Source: ASV31 sp965229765 (GTDB lineage Bacteria > Pseudomonadota > Alphaproteobacteria > Rhodobacterales > Rhodobacteraceae). From it: a DNA stretch of 64,000 nucleotides. The position numbers and the translations under genes were made by a program. Where the stretch lies: the NCBI GenBank assembly GCA_965229765.1, contig CBDDJT010000002.1, positions 992,001 through 1,056,000 of the forward strand, written 5' to 3'. Below the pieces are notes generated by a model. The model made no database searches. It saw nothing but the letters and a program-made list of their open reading frames with translations, and was not told where the DNA came from. Below are positions 44,693 through 54,141 of this stretch, piece by piece; position 1 is the stretch's first letter, and the number at the start of each line of letters is the position of its first letter.

Positions 44693-47397
44693 AGCATTTG
44701 CCTTTCCCCATCCGGATCCACGAAGGCATGGCCGCAGGCGACACCTTGCACCATCGCGCCGCTGCGCGCGCGGATATCGACGCGGGCGCCCTCTGCCGCG
44801 TCCTCGACAGCCACGAAGGCCAGCGCGATGCCATGGCCCAGCGTGGGAGAGTGCGCCGAGGAGGTCACGTGCCCCACCGGATGACCTTGCTTCAAGACGA
44901 GGCAGCTTTCGCCCGGCAGTTCGACGCCTGCCTCGAACCGCAACGCGGCCAGCTTTCGGGTCGGCCCAAGCCTTTGCCGCATCTCCAACGCGCGTTTCCC
45001 GATGAAGAAGGGCTTTTTCTTCGATATTGCCCAGTCAAGGCCCAGATCCTGCGGGGAGGTCAGGGCGTCGGTGTCTTGCCCGATCAGGATATGACCCTTT
45101 TCCAGCCGCAATATCCGGCTGGCCTCAAGGCCATAGGGGCGCAAGCCTTGCGGCGCCCCGGCGGCCATCAGCGCCGCCCACAGGTCATGGGCACGGCTGG
45201 CGGGGCAGTGCAGTTCAAAGCTCAACTCGCCGGTGAAACCGATCCGCATGGCGTGCACCGGGATGCCCGCCACCTGACCGCTTTGGCCGGTCAGATAGGC
45301 AAACCCGTCGCGGCTGAAGTCGATGTCGCTTTCAAGCGCTTGGACCACCGCGCGCGCCTTTGGGCCGGTGACGTTGAACCCGGCAAAACCTGCCGTGATG
45401 CTGGCGATATCGACATCCATCCGCCATTGCGCGTTCCAGAACGCCATGTCCGAATAGACCCGGCCAACGGCGCCCGTGGTGGCAGTGACATAGAAGCGAT
45501 CCTGCGCCAATCGGTAGGCCACACCATCGTCGATGACCACGCCCATCTCGTTTAGCATCAGGCAGTAGCGCACCTTGCCCACGGGCTGCTTGAGATGCGC
45601 CATGGTGTAGATACGGTCGAGGAAGGCGCCGGCATCCGGTCCACGCACCTCCAGCTTGCCGAGGGTCGAGACATCGAGGATGCCGACACCGGTCCGCACC
45701 GCGCGGACCTCGTCGGAGATGATCCGCGCCCGGTCGCCGGGACCATAGAGATAGGGTCGCCACCATTGCCCGACCGGCCGCATCTCGGCCCCCAATGACG
45801 CGTGCATATGATGCAGGGCCGTGCGCCGCTCTGCGGTGTGGTGCGGCCCGGCCAGCGCGCCAAGGGTTTCGGGGGCCGTGGGCGGGCGCGCGGTGGTGAC
45901 GCCGATCTCGTCCAGCGTGCGGCCCGTGGCCTCCGCCACCAACCGCGCGGTCGGAAGGGCCGAGTGGCGGCCCTGCGAGGGCCCCATGCCAACGGTCGAG
46001 AACCGTTTGACCAGTTCCAGCTCGCGATAGCCTTCCTTGACCGCGTTGCGGATGTCCTTGATCTCCAGATCCTCGTCGAGGTCGACGAAATCCTTGCCCT
46101 TGGGATGCGCGTTGAGCGGGAGGGACGGAACGCTTGCCAGCCCGTCACCTTCCAGGGCGCCGACGAGGGTGATCGTTGGATCGTTCAGATCGAGGGTGAA
46201 CCGCCCGCTGGTGGCGTCCATGCCCAGACGCGCACCGGCCTGACAGGGCAGATGCCACGCGGGAACCTGACCTGCGGCAACAACCAGCAGGTCACAGCCA
46301 ATCTCCCGGCCCGCGACGACAACGCCGGTGATGTGGTCATGGCCCATGGCCGCTTCGACGTGCCCGGTTATGACGGGCACGCCATCAGGTGCGCTGCCAC
46401 ACCCGCCGGGCACGGGATCAATCAGCGCTGCAACGCGCACACCGGCCGCGATCAGATCCGTCGCGGTGGCGTAGCCGTCCGCCGACGCCGCATAGATCAC
46501 TGCGCGACGGCCGGGTGCCACGCCAAACAGATGCATCAAGCGGCGCGCGCCGCCTGCGGTCACGATGCCGGGCAGGTCGTTGTTGCGGAACACCGCGATC
46601 TGGTCGATCGCGCCCGTAGCCAGCACGACCCGGCCCGCGCGCAGGCGCAGGGCATGATCCGGGCGCATCAAGGCCAGCCAGTTGTCTTCGAACAGGCCCG
46701 TGCAGACGGTGTTGGAAATGACGCGGATCCCGGGCTCTGCCGCGATATCGGCCGCAAGCGTCCCCGCCGCGCCGAAGCCATGGGCCAGATGACCGCCAAG
46801 CGCAGGCTGATCGTCAACCAGCACCACATCCGCCCCGGCGCGTGCCGCCGCCAAGGCCGCCGCCATTCCCGACGGGCCGCCACCGATCACGGCCACGTCA
46901 CAATGCAGTGTCGCCTTGTCCACGGACAGCGCGGGCGCATCCGGCGCGATCACCCCAAGGCCCGCCTTGGCGCGAATGATCGGCTCCCACAGCTTGAACC
47001 ACGCGTTGCGTGTCGGCCCCATGAAGGTGCGGTAATAGAAGCCCACCGGCAGAAACCGCGAGAAACGACCGATGATCGCGTCGGCGTCGCGCGCCAGCGT
47101 GCCGTTCACGTTCTGCGCGGTGATCACCATGCCGTCCTGCAACGGCGTCAGATCAGCGGTGACGTTCGGCTCTGCGCCGACCTGCACCAGCGTGCTGGCA
47201 TCGGTTCCCGCAAAGCTCATCGCGCCGCGCGGACGGTGGTATTTGAACGAGCGTGACAGCATCCACTGCCCGTTGGCCGCCAATGCGCTGGCGATGGTGT
47301 CGCCGGCAAGGCCGGTCATCGCCCGCCCTTCGAAGGTAAAGGACAGCGGGCGGCTCCGGTCGATCCGGGTCCCGAAAGGATCAGGCAAACGGGTCAC
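44689..47397 (-). CDS. soxA: Sarcosine oxidase subunit alpha
   Basis: A protein of 902 residues, somewhat short of the usual 970-1000. Domains in order: Fer2_4-like N-terminus (about 1-95, with SRSFKYHRPRGAMSFAGTD), NAD/FAD-binding pyridine nucleotide fold (CDVAVIGGGPSGMAAALAAARAGAD from about 166), and a C-terminal GcvT folate-binding domain (from about 520, with LDVSTLGKLEVRGPDA, FNVTGPKARAV and FTGELSFELHCP). Oxidises sarcosine to glycine with transfer of the methyl carbon to tetrahydrofolate. The start overlaps soxD. Confidence 0.9.
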   Translation of the reverse strand: MTRLPDPFGTRIDRSRPLSFTFEGRAMTGLAGDTIASALAANGQWMLSRSFKYHRPRGAMSFAGTDASTLVQVGAEPNVTADLTPLQDGMVITAQNVNGTLARDADAIIGRFSRFLPVGFYYRTFMGPTRNAWFKLWEPIIRAKAGLGVIAPDAPALSVDKATLHCDVAVIGGGPSGMAAALAAARAGADVVLVDDQPALGGHLAHGFGAAGTLAADIAAEPGIRVISNTVCTGLFEDNWLALMRPDHALRLRAGRVVLATGAIDQIAVFRNNDLPGIVTAGGARRLMHLFGVAPGRRAVIYAASADGYATATDLIAAGVRVAALIDPVPGGCGSAPDGVPVITGHVEAAMGHDHITGVVVAGREIGCDLLVVAAGQVPAWHLPCQAGARLGMDATSGRFTLDLNDPTITLVGALEGDGLASVPSLPLNAHPKGKDFVDLDEDLEIKDIRNAVKEGYRELELVKRFSTVGMGPSQGRHSALPTARLVAEATGRTLDEIGVTTARPPTAPETLGALAGPHHTAERRTALHHMHASLGAEMRPVGQWWRPYLYGPGDRARIISDEVRAVRTGVGILDVSTLGKLEVRGPDAGAFLDRIYTMAHLKQPVGKVRYCLMLNEMGVVIDDGVAYRLAQDRFYVTATTGAVGRVYSDMAFWNAQWRMDVDIASITAGFAGFNVTGPKARAVVQALESDIDFSRDGFAYLTGQSGQVAGIPVHAMRIGFTGELSFELHCPASRAHDLWAALMAAGAPQGLRPYGLEASRILRLEKGHILIGQDTDALTSPQDLGLDWAISKKKPFFIGKRALEMRQRLGPTRKLAALRFEAGVELPGESCLVLKQGHPVGHVTSSAHSPTLGHGIALAFVAVEDAAEGARVDIRARSGAMVQGVACGHAFVDPDGERQML

Positions 47398-47654
47398 GTC
47401 AGATCACCCGGATCTAACGTACGCCGCACCTCGCCAGAGCCCAGGTGACGCTCGGCCAGAAACACGTAATTCGACGGCGTATGGCGCCACCACTCCAGCA
47501 CGAACTCCTGCGAGTTGGGCGCGCCGAAAAGATACCCGGCCAAGTCGGCATCGCTTGTGGCCTCCGGATCGGGCGTAGCGCGGCGGGGGCCAAGATACTG
47601 AAACTCGGTAATGTTTCGCCGCCCGTTCATGGGGCATGTGAGCAGTTTCATCAC
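47394..47654 (-). CDS. soxD: Sarcosine oxidase subunit delta
   Basis: A protein of 86 residues (or 85 from the second Met). LTCPMNGRRNITEF and SNYVFLAERHL with EFVLEWWRHTPSN match SoxD. In well-known SoxD proteins the N-terminus reads CPxCG and a later H-x-C contributes to zinc binding. Here the second Cys is replaced by N-G and no later Cys follows WWRHT, so the zinc site appears lost. Confidence 0.85.
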   Translation of the reverse strand: MMKLLTCPMNGRRNITEFQYLGPRRATPDPEATSDADLAGYLFGAPNSQEFVLEWWRHTPSNYVFLAERHLGSGEVRRTLDPGDLT

Positions 47655-47660
47655 ATCCCC

Positions 47661-48902
47661 CTAATGGCTCGCCGCCGTGGCGCCCATCTCGTTGAGCAAT
47701 TCGAACCGCCCGAACCGTTCCATGGAAAACGGTGCAAGGAGATCGGGCACCCGGCCTGCCGCGATGGTCTCGGCCATGCGCCTTCCGGCCACGGGCGTCG
47801 CCTTGAAGCCCCATGTGCCCCACCCGCAATCCAGCCAAAGGCCGTCCACAGGCGACGCTCCCATGATCGGTGAATAATCCGGCGTCATGTCGGTCGTGCC
47901 CGCCCATTGCCGCAAGATGCGCATCCCCGAGAGGAACGGGAACATGTGCACCACGCCCTCTGCCAGATGCTCCTTCATGTCGAAGGTCGAACGGGTGGAA
48001 TAGCTCATGTAGGGATCCGAGCCGCCGCCGATCACCAGTTCACCGCGGGACGATTGCACCAAGTAGGTGTGCAGGCTGACCGACGATACCAACGTGTGCA
48101 GCCACGGCTTCACCGGTTGCGTGACCATGGCCTGCAACGGGTAGCAGCGGATCGGCAGTTCCACCCCCGCCAGCATCGCCACCTCGTAATTCGCGCCGCC
48201 GCACGCGATCATCACGTTGCCCGCCGCGATGCGGCCCCGGTTCGTCACCACGCCCGTGACCCGGCCGCCCTGCACCTCGATCTCCTGCACGGCGGTGCGC
48301 TGGTGGATCTCCACCCCGCGACGTGACGCCTGCGCCGCATAGCCCCAGGCGACGGCATCATGGCGAGCAGTGCCGCCATCCTCGTGCCAAAGCCCGCCCA
48401 GAATTTCGAGCGGCCCGCCGTAATCCATGTTCAGATGCGGGCACAGCGCCTCGACGCCTTTTTGATCGACCACCTCGATCCGTGTGCCCATGTGCCTGCC
48501 CATCTCGGCGCGCAGATGGAAACTGCGCAGGGTCGCCTCGGTATGGGCCAGCGTCAGTTGCCCGCGTTGCGAGAACATGACGTTGAAATCCAGCTCCTGG
48601 CTCATCTCGCCATAAAGCGCGACGCCCTCCTTGTAGAAAGCGATGCCCTCGGGCGTGATGTAGTTGGAGCGGATCGTGGTGGTGTTGCGCGCGGTGTTGC
48701 CCCCCGCCAGATAACCCTTTTCCAACACGGCGACCGATGTGATCCCGTGGTATTTCGACAGATAATGCGCACAGGCAAGGCCATGCCCGCCTCCGCCGAT
48801 GATGACCACGTCATAGGACGGCTTCAGGTCCGGTGTCTCTGGAATGTCGCCGGTCACCGGATAGTCGCGGCTCAGGCCGTATTTCAAAAGACGAAAGGGC
48901 AT
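47661..48902 (-). CDS. soxB: Sarcosine oxidase subunit beta
   Basis: A protein of 413 residues from ATG 48902 (MPFRLLKYGLSRDYP). FAD P-loop VVIIGGGGHGLACAHYLSKYHG, then NTARNTTTIRSNY, where the SoxB flavin contacts lie, and a conserved end DCGWGTWGFKATPVAGRRMAET. It carries the sarcosine dehydrogenase site of the SoxBDAG complex. A 5-nt gap after the MmgE/PrpD gene and 6 nt before soxD. Confidence 0.92.
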   Translation of the reverse strand: MPFRLLKYGLSRDYPVTGDIPETPDLKPSYDVVIIGGGGHGLACAHYLSKYHGITSVAVLEKGYLAGGNTARNTTTIRSNYITPEGIAFYKEGVALYGEMSQELDFNVMFSQRGQLTLAHTEATLRSFHLRAEMGRHMGTRIEVVDQKGVEALCPHLNMDYGGPLEILGGLWHEDGGTARHDAVAWGYAAQASRRGVEIHQRTAVQEIEVQGGRVTGVVTNRGRIAAGNVMIACGGANYEVAMLAGVELPIRCYPLQAMVTQPVKPWLHTLVSSVSLHTYLVQSSRGELVIGGGSDPYMSYSTRSTFDMKEHLAEGVVHMFPFLSGMRILRQWAGTTDMTPDYSPIMGASPVDGLWLDCGWGTWGFKATPVAGRRMAETIAAGRVPDLLAPFSMERFGRFELLNEMGATAASH

Positions 48903-48907
48903 GGGGA

Positions 48908-50284
48908 TCAGGGCGCCGCGAAAAGATGTTGGGTCAGATCCGAGAAGGGCCGCGATGGATCCGAGGCCAGCCCAAGCGCCGCGCTGCGGATCGCCTCCGT
49001 CCGGGTCGCGCCCAGAACCGGGGTCGCAAACTCGCGATACTTTGCATCCATGTCGTCGTCCGAGAACGGGCGTTCGGGACCGCCGCGCGCGTGGGTGTCG
49101 CCCGAGCGCAGGACCGTCCCATCCGTCAGGTGCAGCGTCACGTCGGCCCATCTACCCTCCGGGAAGCGCGCCTCGTGGCGGGCATCCTCGGTCATTTCCG
49201 TGCGGGCGACCAAGGCCGCGACATCCGCATCCTTCAATCCGTCGCCGCTGATGTGCTCAAGCCCGATACGGCCATGAACCAGCATCGCGGCTACGGCGAA
49301 GGGCAGCGAATACTGGGCCTCTGACGCCGAGTTCGGCATCCCCGGAAACAGCTGCACCGCGTTGTGAAAACTGCGGATCTCGATACGAGCGACGGCGTCG
49401 TGCCCGAGCCTGTGCGCAAGGCCAAGTTCCCGCGCCGCATCAATCGCGGCATGGGCCCAGCGACAGATCGGGTAAGGCTTGATGTACTGATGGCCCGTCT
49501 GCCAGAATTGGCCCAGATCGGCCCAGAACGGCGCAGCCTCAGGCGCCTCCAGCGTGATGGCGGGCGCGCCGGTAAAGCCCATTTGCGCCATCTCGACGGC
49601 GGAAAGCCCCACCAAAGCGCCTTGCCCCGATCCATCATGCAACATCGTCGGGTTCGCGATTTCCCGCATCATCTGGCTGCGGGGGCCGTGGTACTCGGCG
49701 ATCCCGAAAGCATGGCGCAGCACATCGGGCGATAGCCCGCGAAGCCGCGCCGCCATGGCGACAACGCCGATGGCATTCCACGCGCCCGAGGTGTGATAGT
49801 CGGACACCGAGGCATGCAAGGCCATGCCAGCGCGGCCAGCGACCTCGTAGCCGACGATCAGGGTCGCGAGGGCGTCCGCGGCGGTCAGGTCCGGTCGCGC
49901 CTCTGCCTCGGCAATCAGGGCCGGAACGGCGACGACACCGATGTGCCCCTTGGTCGGGTTGTAGCCGTCATGGGCATCGAGATTGTCGATCTGGCTTGCC
50001 GCCGCAAACGCCGCGCCCGGTCTGCTCGTGGTCCGCCCGTCAAACAGCAGCGTCGCGCGCGCGGCAGGCTCAGCGGTATTGTAGATCCGCCACGCGGTGT
50101 CTCGCGCCAGACGCCCGGCCTCCATCGGCGCGGCCGCGATGCAAACGCCGAGCGTATCCAGCAAGAGACGCGCTGCGGCGGCGTGGGTGGCCTGTGGCAT
50201 CTCCTGCGACGTGCGGGCGAGCACAAAGCCCGCGATGGCCCGTGTCACAGCCCCGTTCACTTCGCCTTGCGGGCTGTGTTGCAT
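48908..50284 (-). CDS. MmgE/PrpD family protein
   Basis: A protein of 458 residues from ATG 50284, which is preceded by GAGAGGAG; an in-frame ATG at 50308 lacks a site. Family pattern: LLLDTLGVCIAAAPM, AAASQIDNLDAHDGYNPTKGHIG, GSGQGALVGLSAVEMAQMG and KPYPICRWAHAAIDAA. Relatives include 2-methylcitrate dehydratase and cis-aconitate decarboxylase, so a dehydratase or decarboxylase on a carboxylic acid is likely. First gene of the operon, divergent from the LysR gene. Confidence 0.88.
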   Translation of the reverse strand: MQHSPQGEVNGAVTRAIAGFVLARTSQEMPQATHAAAARLLLDTLGVCIAAAPMEAGRLARDTAWRIYNTAEPAARATLLFDGRTTSRPGAAFAAASQIDNLDAHDGYNPTKGHIGVVAVPALIAEAEARPDLTAADALATLIVGYEVAGRAGMALHASVSDYHTSGAWNAIGVVAMAARLRGLSPDVLRHAFGIAEYHGPRSQMMREIANPTMLHDGSGQGALVGLSAVEMAQMGFTGAPAITLEAPEAAPFWADLGQFWQTGHQYIKPYPICRWAHAAIDAARELGLAHRLGHDAVARIEIRSFHNAVQLFPGMPNSASEAQYSLPFAVAAMLVHGRIGLEHISGDGLKDADVAALVARTEMTEDARHEARFPEGRWADVTLHLTDGTVLRSGDTHARGGPERPFSDDDMDAKYREFATPVLGATRTEAIRSAALGLASDPSRPFSDLTQHLFAAP

Positions 50285-50404
50285 TCGGGCTCCTCTCGAT
50301 TGAGGCACAAGTTATGCGTTGCCCGCGCCAAGCACATCCTAGATATCTCACGGCGTGCCACAAGAAAATCGTGGTCATTTGTGCGACGCAACCCGAACCC
50401 AGGG

Positions 50405-51283
50405 ATGACAATGGACAAGGCCCCGCCGCCGCTGACCTACATCCGATCCTTCGAGTGTTCGGCCCGCCATCTCAGCTTCACGAGAGCGGCGGAGGAGTTG
50501 GGCTGTACGCAAGCGGCGGTGAGCATGCACATTCGCTCGCTGGAGCGCTATCTGGGGTCCAAGCTGTTCCACCGCAATCCACGCAGTCTTGTCTTGACCG
50601 AGATCGGAGCGGCCTTTCTTCCGTCCCTACGGCAAGCGCTGCAAATGATAGACCAGGCGACAGAGACGGTCGTTATCGGCAACCGGACCCGGACAGTCAC
50701 CATCTCTTGTCCGATGAGCCTAGCGGAGAACTGGCTATCGCGCCGGCTGGTCGGGTTCCATGCAGCATATCCAAACATCGACTTGCTGATTCATGGGACC
50801 GTTTGGCAAGAGCCTGAAAGTCTCTCGGTCGATCTGGCAGTGTCGATGAACCGGGATGACGAGGTTCCGCGCGGTGCGGAACTGATGTTGCGGGAAACGC
50901 TGTCGCTGCTCTGCTCGCCGGACGTCGCGCAGGGTGTCGCGACGCTCGCGGACCTGTGCCAACTGCCCCGCATTCTTGTTCTGGGGCGACAGGAGTATTG
51001 GTCGGCCTTCGAGGCGCATTTTGGCAAATCCGAAGATCAACTCAACTCGGCGTTTCGCACCAATGCGACCAACATTGCCCTGGAAATGGCCGCCAACGGG
51101 ATCGGCTATGTCGCCGCGCCCTCGGATCTGACACGCACGTACGTGGACAGGGGCCTCTTGGTGGAACCCTTCGATCTGCGCCCTGATTGCCCGTGGAATT
51201 ACTATCTGAGCCAGACGGCCCCCGGCAGAAACGCCGCTTCACAAGCAGTTCGGGCTTGGCTGATGGCGCAACACCACCCCTGA
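50405..51283 (+). CDS. LysR-family transcriptional regulator
   Basis: A protein of 292 residues; ATG 50411 (AGGG 6 nt upstream) is an equally good start. HTH at about residues 10-65 (YIRSFECSARHLSFTRAAEE, then CTQAAVSMHIRSLERYLGSK and RSLVLTEIG). The effector domain follows, with LSLLCSPDVAQ and NIALEMAANGIGYVAAPSDL. Like GcvA/AmpR types in its RNPR stretch. The 120-bp divergent spacing from the MmgE/PrpD-sox operon makes it the likely activator. Confidence 0.88.
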   Translation: MTMDKAPPPLTYIRSFECSARHLSFTRAAEELGCTQAAVSMHIRSLERYLGSKLFHRNPRSLVLTEIGAAFLPSLRQALQMIDQATETVVIGNRTRTVTISCPMSLAENWLSRRLVGFHAAYPNIDLLIHGTVWQEPESLSVDLAVSMNRDDEVPRGAELMLRETLSLLCSPDVAQGVATLADLCQLPRILVLGRQEYWSAFEAHFGKSEDQLNSAFRTNATNIALEMAANGIGYVAAPSDLTRTYVDRGLLVEPFDLRPDCPWNYYLSQTAPGRNAASQAVRAWLMAQHHP

Positions 51284-51526
51284 TCCATGGGGCCCCTACC
51301 GCACGTCGCGGCAAGGCTGTCTCTGCTGATTGACCGCGCGGATCGAACCAGATTTCAAATGGCCACTCGTCCAGTCGGCCCGGTTGAAGTCCTCCACTTG
51401 CCACTGGGAAATGGATGCCAAGGTTGGATGGTGCGGTCCCCTTGTAAGCCCCCACAAGAACGGGGGGTGAGGTGCCCCTGGATTTGTAGACGCTTCGCCG
51501 CCCAACTTTGCGGCGAGAAGGCCGAC
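51284..51526. other. Left flank of the IS3 element
   Basis: No gene was recognised. Minus-strand frames run from the IS end into this stretch but show no family resemblance. Confidence 0.4.
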
Positions 51527-51567
51527 TGAACCGCCCCGGGTTTACCGGAGAGTTGTTGCTTCACTGA

Positions 51568-52555
51568 TTAGGCGGCTTTTTCAGCCGCGTTCAAGCGTGC
51601 GTAGAAAGTCTCCTCTGCTTCGTTCGGCGTGACGTACCCGATGGCGCTGTGCAGGCGGGTTGTGTTGTACCAGTCGAGCCATTTCAGGGTTTCCCACTCG
51701 ACCTGGCCGACCGATTTCCAGGGTCCGAGAAACTTGATCACTTCGGTCTTGAACAGGCCGATGATGCTTTCGGCCAGAGCATCGTCATAGGAATCCCCGA
51801 CGCTGCCGACGGACGTGTCGATCCCCGCCTCGGCAAGCCGTTCGGTGTATCGGATTGACAGGTATTGGCTGCCGCGCGCTGGCGCGCCTGTGATGGATCA
51901 GCTTGTCAGCCTCGGACGACGCCCGCTGGCAGATGGCCTGGTTCAGGGCATCAAGGACGAAACCGGTGGTCATCGAGGTCGAGACGCGCCAGCCGGCGAT
52001 CTTGCGGGCGAAGACGTCAATGATGAAGGCCACGTAGACCATGCCCTGCCAGCTTGAGACATAGGTGAAATCGCTGACCCAGAGCTGGTTTGGCATGGCG
52101 GCCACGAAGGCACGGTTCACCTTGTCGTCCGGGCAAGGTTGTGATGCATCAGGGTTGGTCGTGATGACCGTCTTGCCACGGACAACGCCGTGTAATCCCA
52201 TCGCCTTCATCAGCCGTTCCACCGTGCAACGGGCGATATCACGCCCTTCACGGCGCAGTTGGTGCCAGACCTTGCGCGCGCCGTATCGTCCCCGGCTGCC
52301 ATCGAAGGCCTGCTTGATCGAAGCCATGTCCAAACGATCCTGTCTGGCCCGGCCCGATGCCAGTTCCGGATCACGCTCCACAGCCTTGAACGCATAGTAG
52401 GTCGATGGTGCAATCCCCACGACTTGGCAGATCGGCACGACACCAAAGACGCTATGGTGATCGTCGATGAACGCGATCATTTGCGGAACGGGCGGTCGAG
52501 CTCCGCCGCCGCGAAATATGCACTGGCCTTCTTCAGGATCTCGTTGGCAGTCCAA
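51568..52555 (-). pseudogene. IS3 transposase orfB, frameshifted
   Basis: DDE integrase-type protein: HTH_21-like RYGARKVWHQLRREGRDIAR, first Asp in WVSDFTYV, second Asp in FIIDVFARKIAGWR. After DKLIHH the frame shifts; the third acidic residue and the C-terminus (ESIIGLFKTEV, LHSAIGYVTP) are present in another frame that ends at 51568. At 51871-51889 there are 19 GC-rich bases where a typical copy has 12 for the SDRG codons, a net +7 change. Probably inactive. Confidence 0.8.
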
Positions 52556-52818
52556 AGTTCACGAACCTCGCGCTCCAGTTCCTTGATCCGGTCCTTCTCG
52601 GCGCTGGTCAGTCCGGCCCGCTGACCGGCATCGCGCTCGGACTGCTGGCACCAGACCCGCAGGCTGTCCGGTGAGCAGCCCAACTTGGGCGCGATCGCCC
52701 GGCACGCCGCGCTGTCGCTGCTGTAATCGGCCCGGTTTTCACGAAACAACCGAACGCCACGTTCGCGCAGCTCGGCCGGATAGGCGGGGGTGAATCGTCT
52801 CGGCGTCATGGGGCTCAT
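52477..52818 (-). CDS. IS3 transposase orfA
   Basis: A protein of 113 residues. N-terminal HTH of the transposase-8 type (RRFTPAYPAELRERGVRLFR, then CRAIAPKLGCSPDSLRVW) followed by a leucine-zipper-like helix ending ELEREVRELWTANEILKKAS. Normally joined to orfB by programmed -1 frameshifting; the reading frames overlap from 52477 to 52555. Confidence 0.88.
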   Translation of the reverse strand: MSPMTPRRFTPAYPAELRERGVRLFRENRADYSSDSAACRAIAPKLGCSPDSLRVWCQQSERDAGQRAGLTSAEKDRIKELEREVRELWTANEILKKASAYFAAAELDRPFRK

Positions 52819-52859
52819 CCTTTGAGTGTTCTACTCTCCGGTAAACCCGGGGCGGTTCA

Positions 52860-53217
52860 CTACGGTCCAGACGATCCGCTCTTCCCCGCCACGGCCATCA
52901 CGCCGCACGCGAACACCGGCTTTGTCGCCGAAGGCTTCGACCGTCGCCCTTGGAAACGCACCGAACCCGTTCGCAAGATCGTCAACACGGCGTTCCAGGC
53001 TGCCCGGCTGGACAGCTTCGGCCCGCACGCCTTCCGCCACATGCTAGCCCGCCACGCGGCCAAGACCTGCACCTCGGTCTCGGAAATCGTCGCCACGGCG
53101 CAGAACCTTGGTCATTCCGACGTGCTGACCACCTTGCGTAGCTACGGCCAGATCAGCCGGGAACGCCGAAGGGCACTGATCACTGGCGAGTCTGGCGATG
53201 ATCTGTTGGAGGACTGA
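52860..53217 (+). pseudogene. Tyrosine recombinase/integrase, C-terminal remnant
   Basis: About 118 residues of a phage-type integrase catalytic domain. HAFRHMLARH carries the H-x-x-R type box, LGHSDVLTTLRSYGQI the final His and tyrosine region. The N-terminal part was removed at the IS3 end; an artificial start inside the IS terminus (52822) keeps the frame open. A relic of an integrated element. Confidence 0.75.
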
Positions 53218-53350
53218 TCCGACTGCGGAGGAAAGAACCACCGCGCGTGGGAACATTTGTGGGAACGGCTGTTGCGATTTCCAAATTTTCCCATGAAATA
53301 CAATTCTATATGCTGATTTCGTGGCGGTGCTGCCAGACGAATTCGAACTC

Positions 53351-54141
53351 GTCTCTGCCAGGACAGCCACACTGTCCTTTATGCCGCGCAGAGGCCGCGC
53401 CACTCGGCAAGAGCAGCGGCGCGGTTGGCCTTGAAGAGGGGTCTGCTGGAGAGGCTGCGTTCCTGGTTGAAATGGTTCGTGACGGAGGCGTGGATCGATG
53501 CGAATTTCTGAAGACTTCGCATGCGACGGAAACGGAGCATCGCCCTCTCGCGTCGTCGGAATGGCAGGTGTGAGTTCTCCGCCTGATTGTTCACCCAGCG
53601 GCCAGTTTCCTGCCGGGCCCCTGCTCCGAGCTCCTTCAGAGCCGCACCGTAGGACCGAAGTCTATCCGTCACGATGACCTCGGGCCGACCGTGCTTGCGC
53701 ATTGCTTTCTTAAGGAATTCAAGCGCGGCCTTCTTGTCTCGGGTCTTCGTCACGAGGCTTTCGAGCACTTCGCCTTCGTGATCGACAGCCCGCCAGAGGT
53801 AATGCCGCTCGCCGTTGATCTTCACGAAAATCTCGTCGAGATGCCATTGCCAGCGGCTCGATTTCATCCCCTCGACCCGGCGTTTTCGGATCTCGGCCGC
53901 AAACATCGGACCGAACCGATGCCACCAGAACCGGACGGTCTCATGGCTGATATCGACGCCGCGCTCGTGCAGCAGGTCCTTAACGTTCCGGAGCGACAGA
54001 GGCAACCGGACGTAGAGCATCACGGCCAGGCGGATGATCTCGGGACTGGTCTTGAAGTACTTGAATGGGTCGCGCTTGGTCATCGGCGAAGACTACGAGA
54101 CAAGCCTACACCGGCTCAAGCCAAGTTCTCCTGACAGAGCC
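53351..54141 (-). mobile_element. IS6-family (IS26-like) insertion sequence, about 791 bp
   Basis: Imperfect terminal inverted repeats: GTCTCTGCCAGGACAGCC (53351-53368) and, on the other strand, GGCTCTGTCAGGAGAACT (54141-54124), 13 of 18 positions matching. It encloses one transposase gene. No 8-bp target duplication is evident, as is common after IS6-mediated deletions. Confidence 0.75.
53379..54083 (-). CDS. IS6-family transposase
   Basis: A protein of 234 residues, full IS26-like length. HTH region SLRNVKDLLHERGVDISHETVRFWWHRFG, then the DDE set: Asp in WHLDEIFVKING, Asp in VIVTDRLRSYGAAL, Glu in NNQAENSHLPFRRRER. The gene looks intact and may still be active. IS6 elements move by cointegrate formation, which may explain the truncated genes on both sides. 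Confidence 0.93.
   Translation of the reverse strand: MTKRDPFKYFKTSPEIIRLAVMLYVRLPLSLRNVKDLLHERGVDISHETVRFWWHRFGPMFAAEIRKRRVEGMKSSRWQWHLDEIFVKINGERHYLWRAVDHEGEVLESLVTKTRDKKAALEFLKKAMRKHGRPEVIVTDRLRSYGAALKELGAGARQETGRWVNNQAENSHLPFRRRERAMLRFRRMRSLQKFASIHASVTNHFNQERSLSSRPLFKANRAAALAEWRGLCAA

Larger units (their letters stand above)
51527..52859 (-). mobile_element. IS3-family insertion sequence, 1333 bp
   Basis: Bounded by perfect 27-bp terminal inverted repeats at 51527-51553 and 52833-52859 (TGAACCGCCCCGGGTTTACC and seven more bases). It carries orfA and orfB on the minus strand in the usual overlapping arrangement. The bases just outside the ends do not match (CGAC against CTAC), so no target duplication is evident. 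The right end truncates a recombinase gene. Confidence 0.9.
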
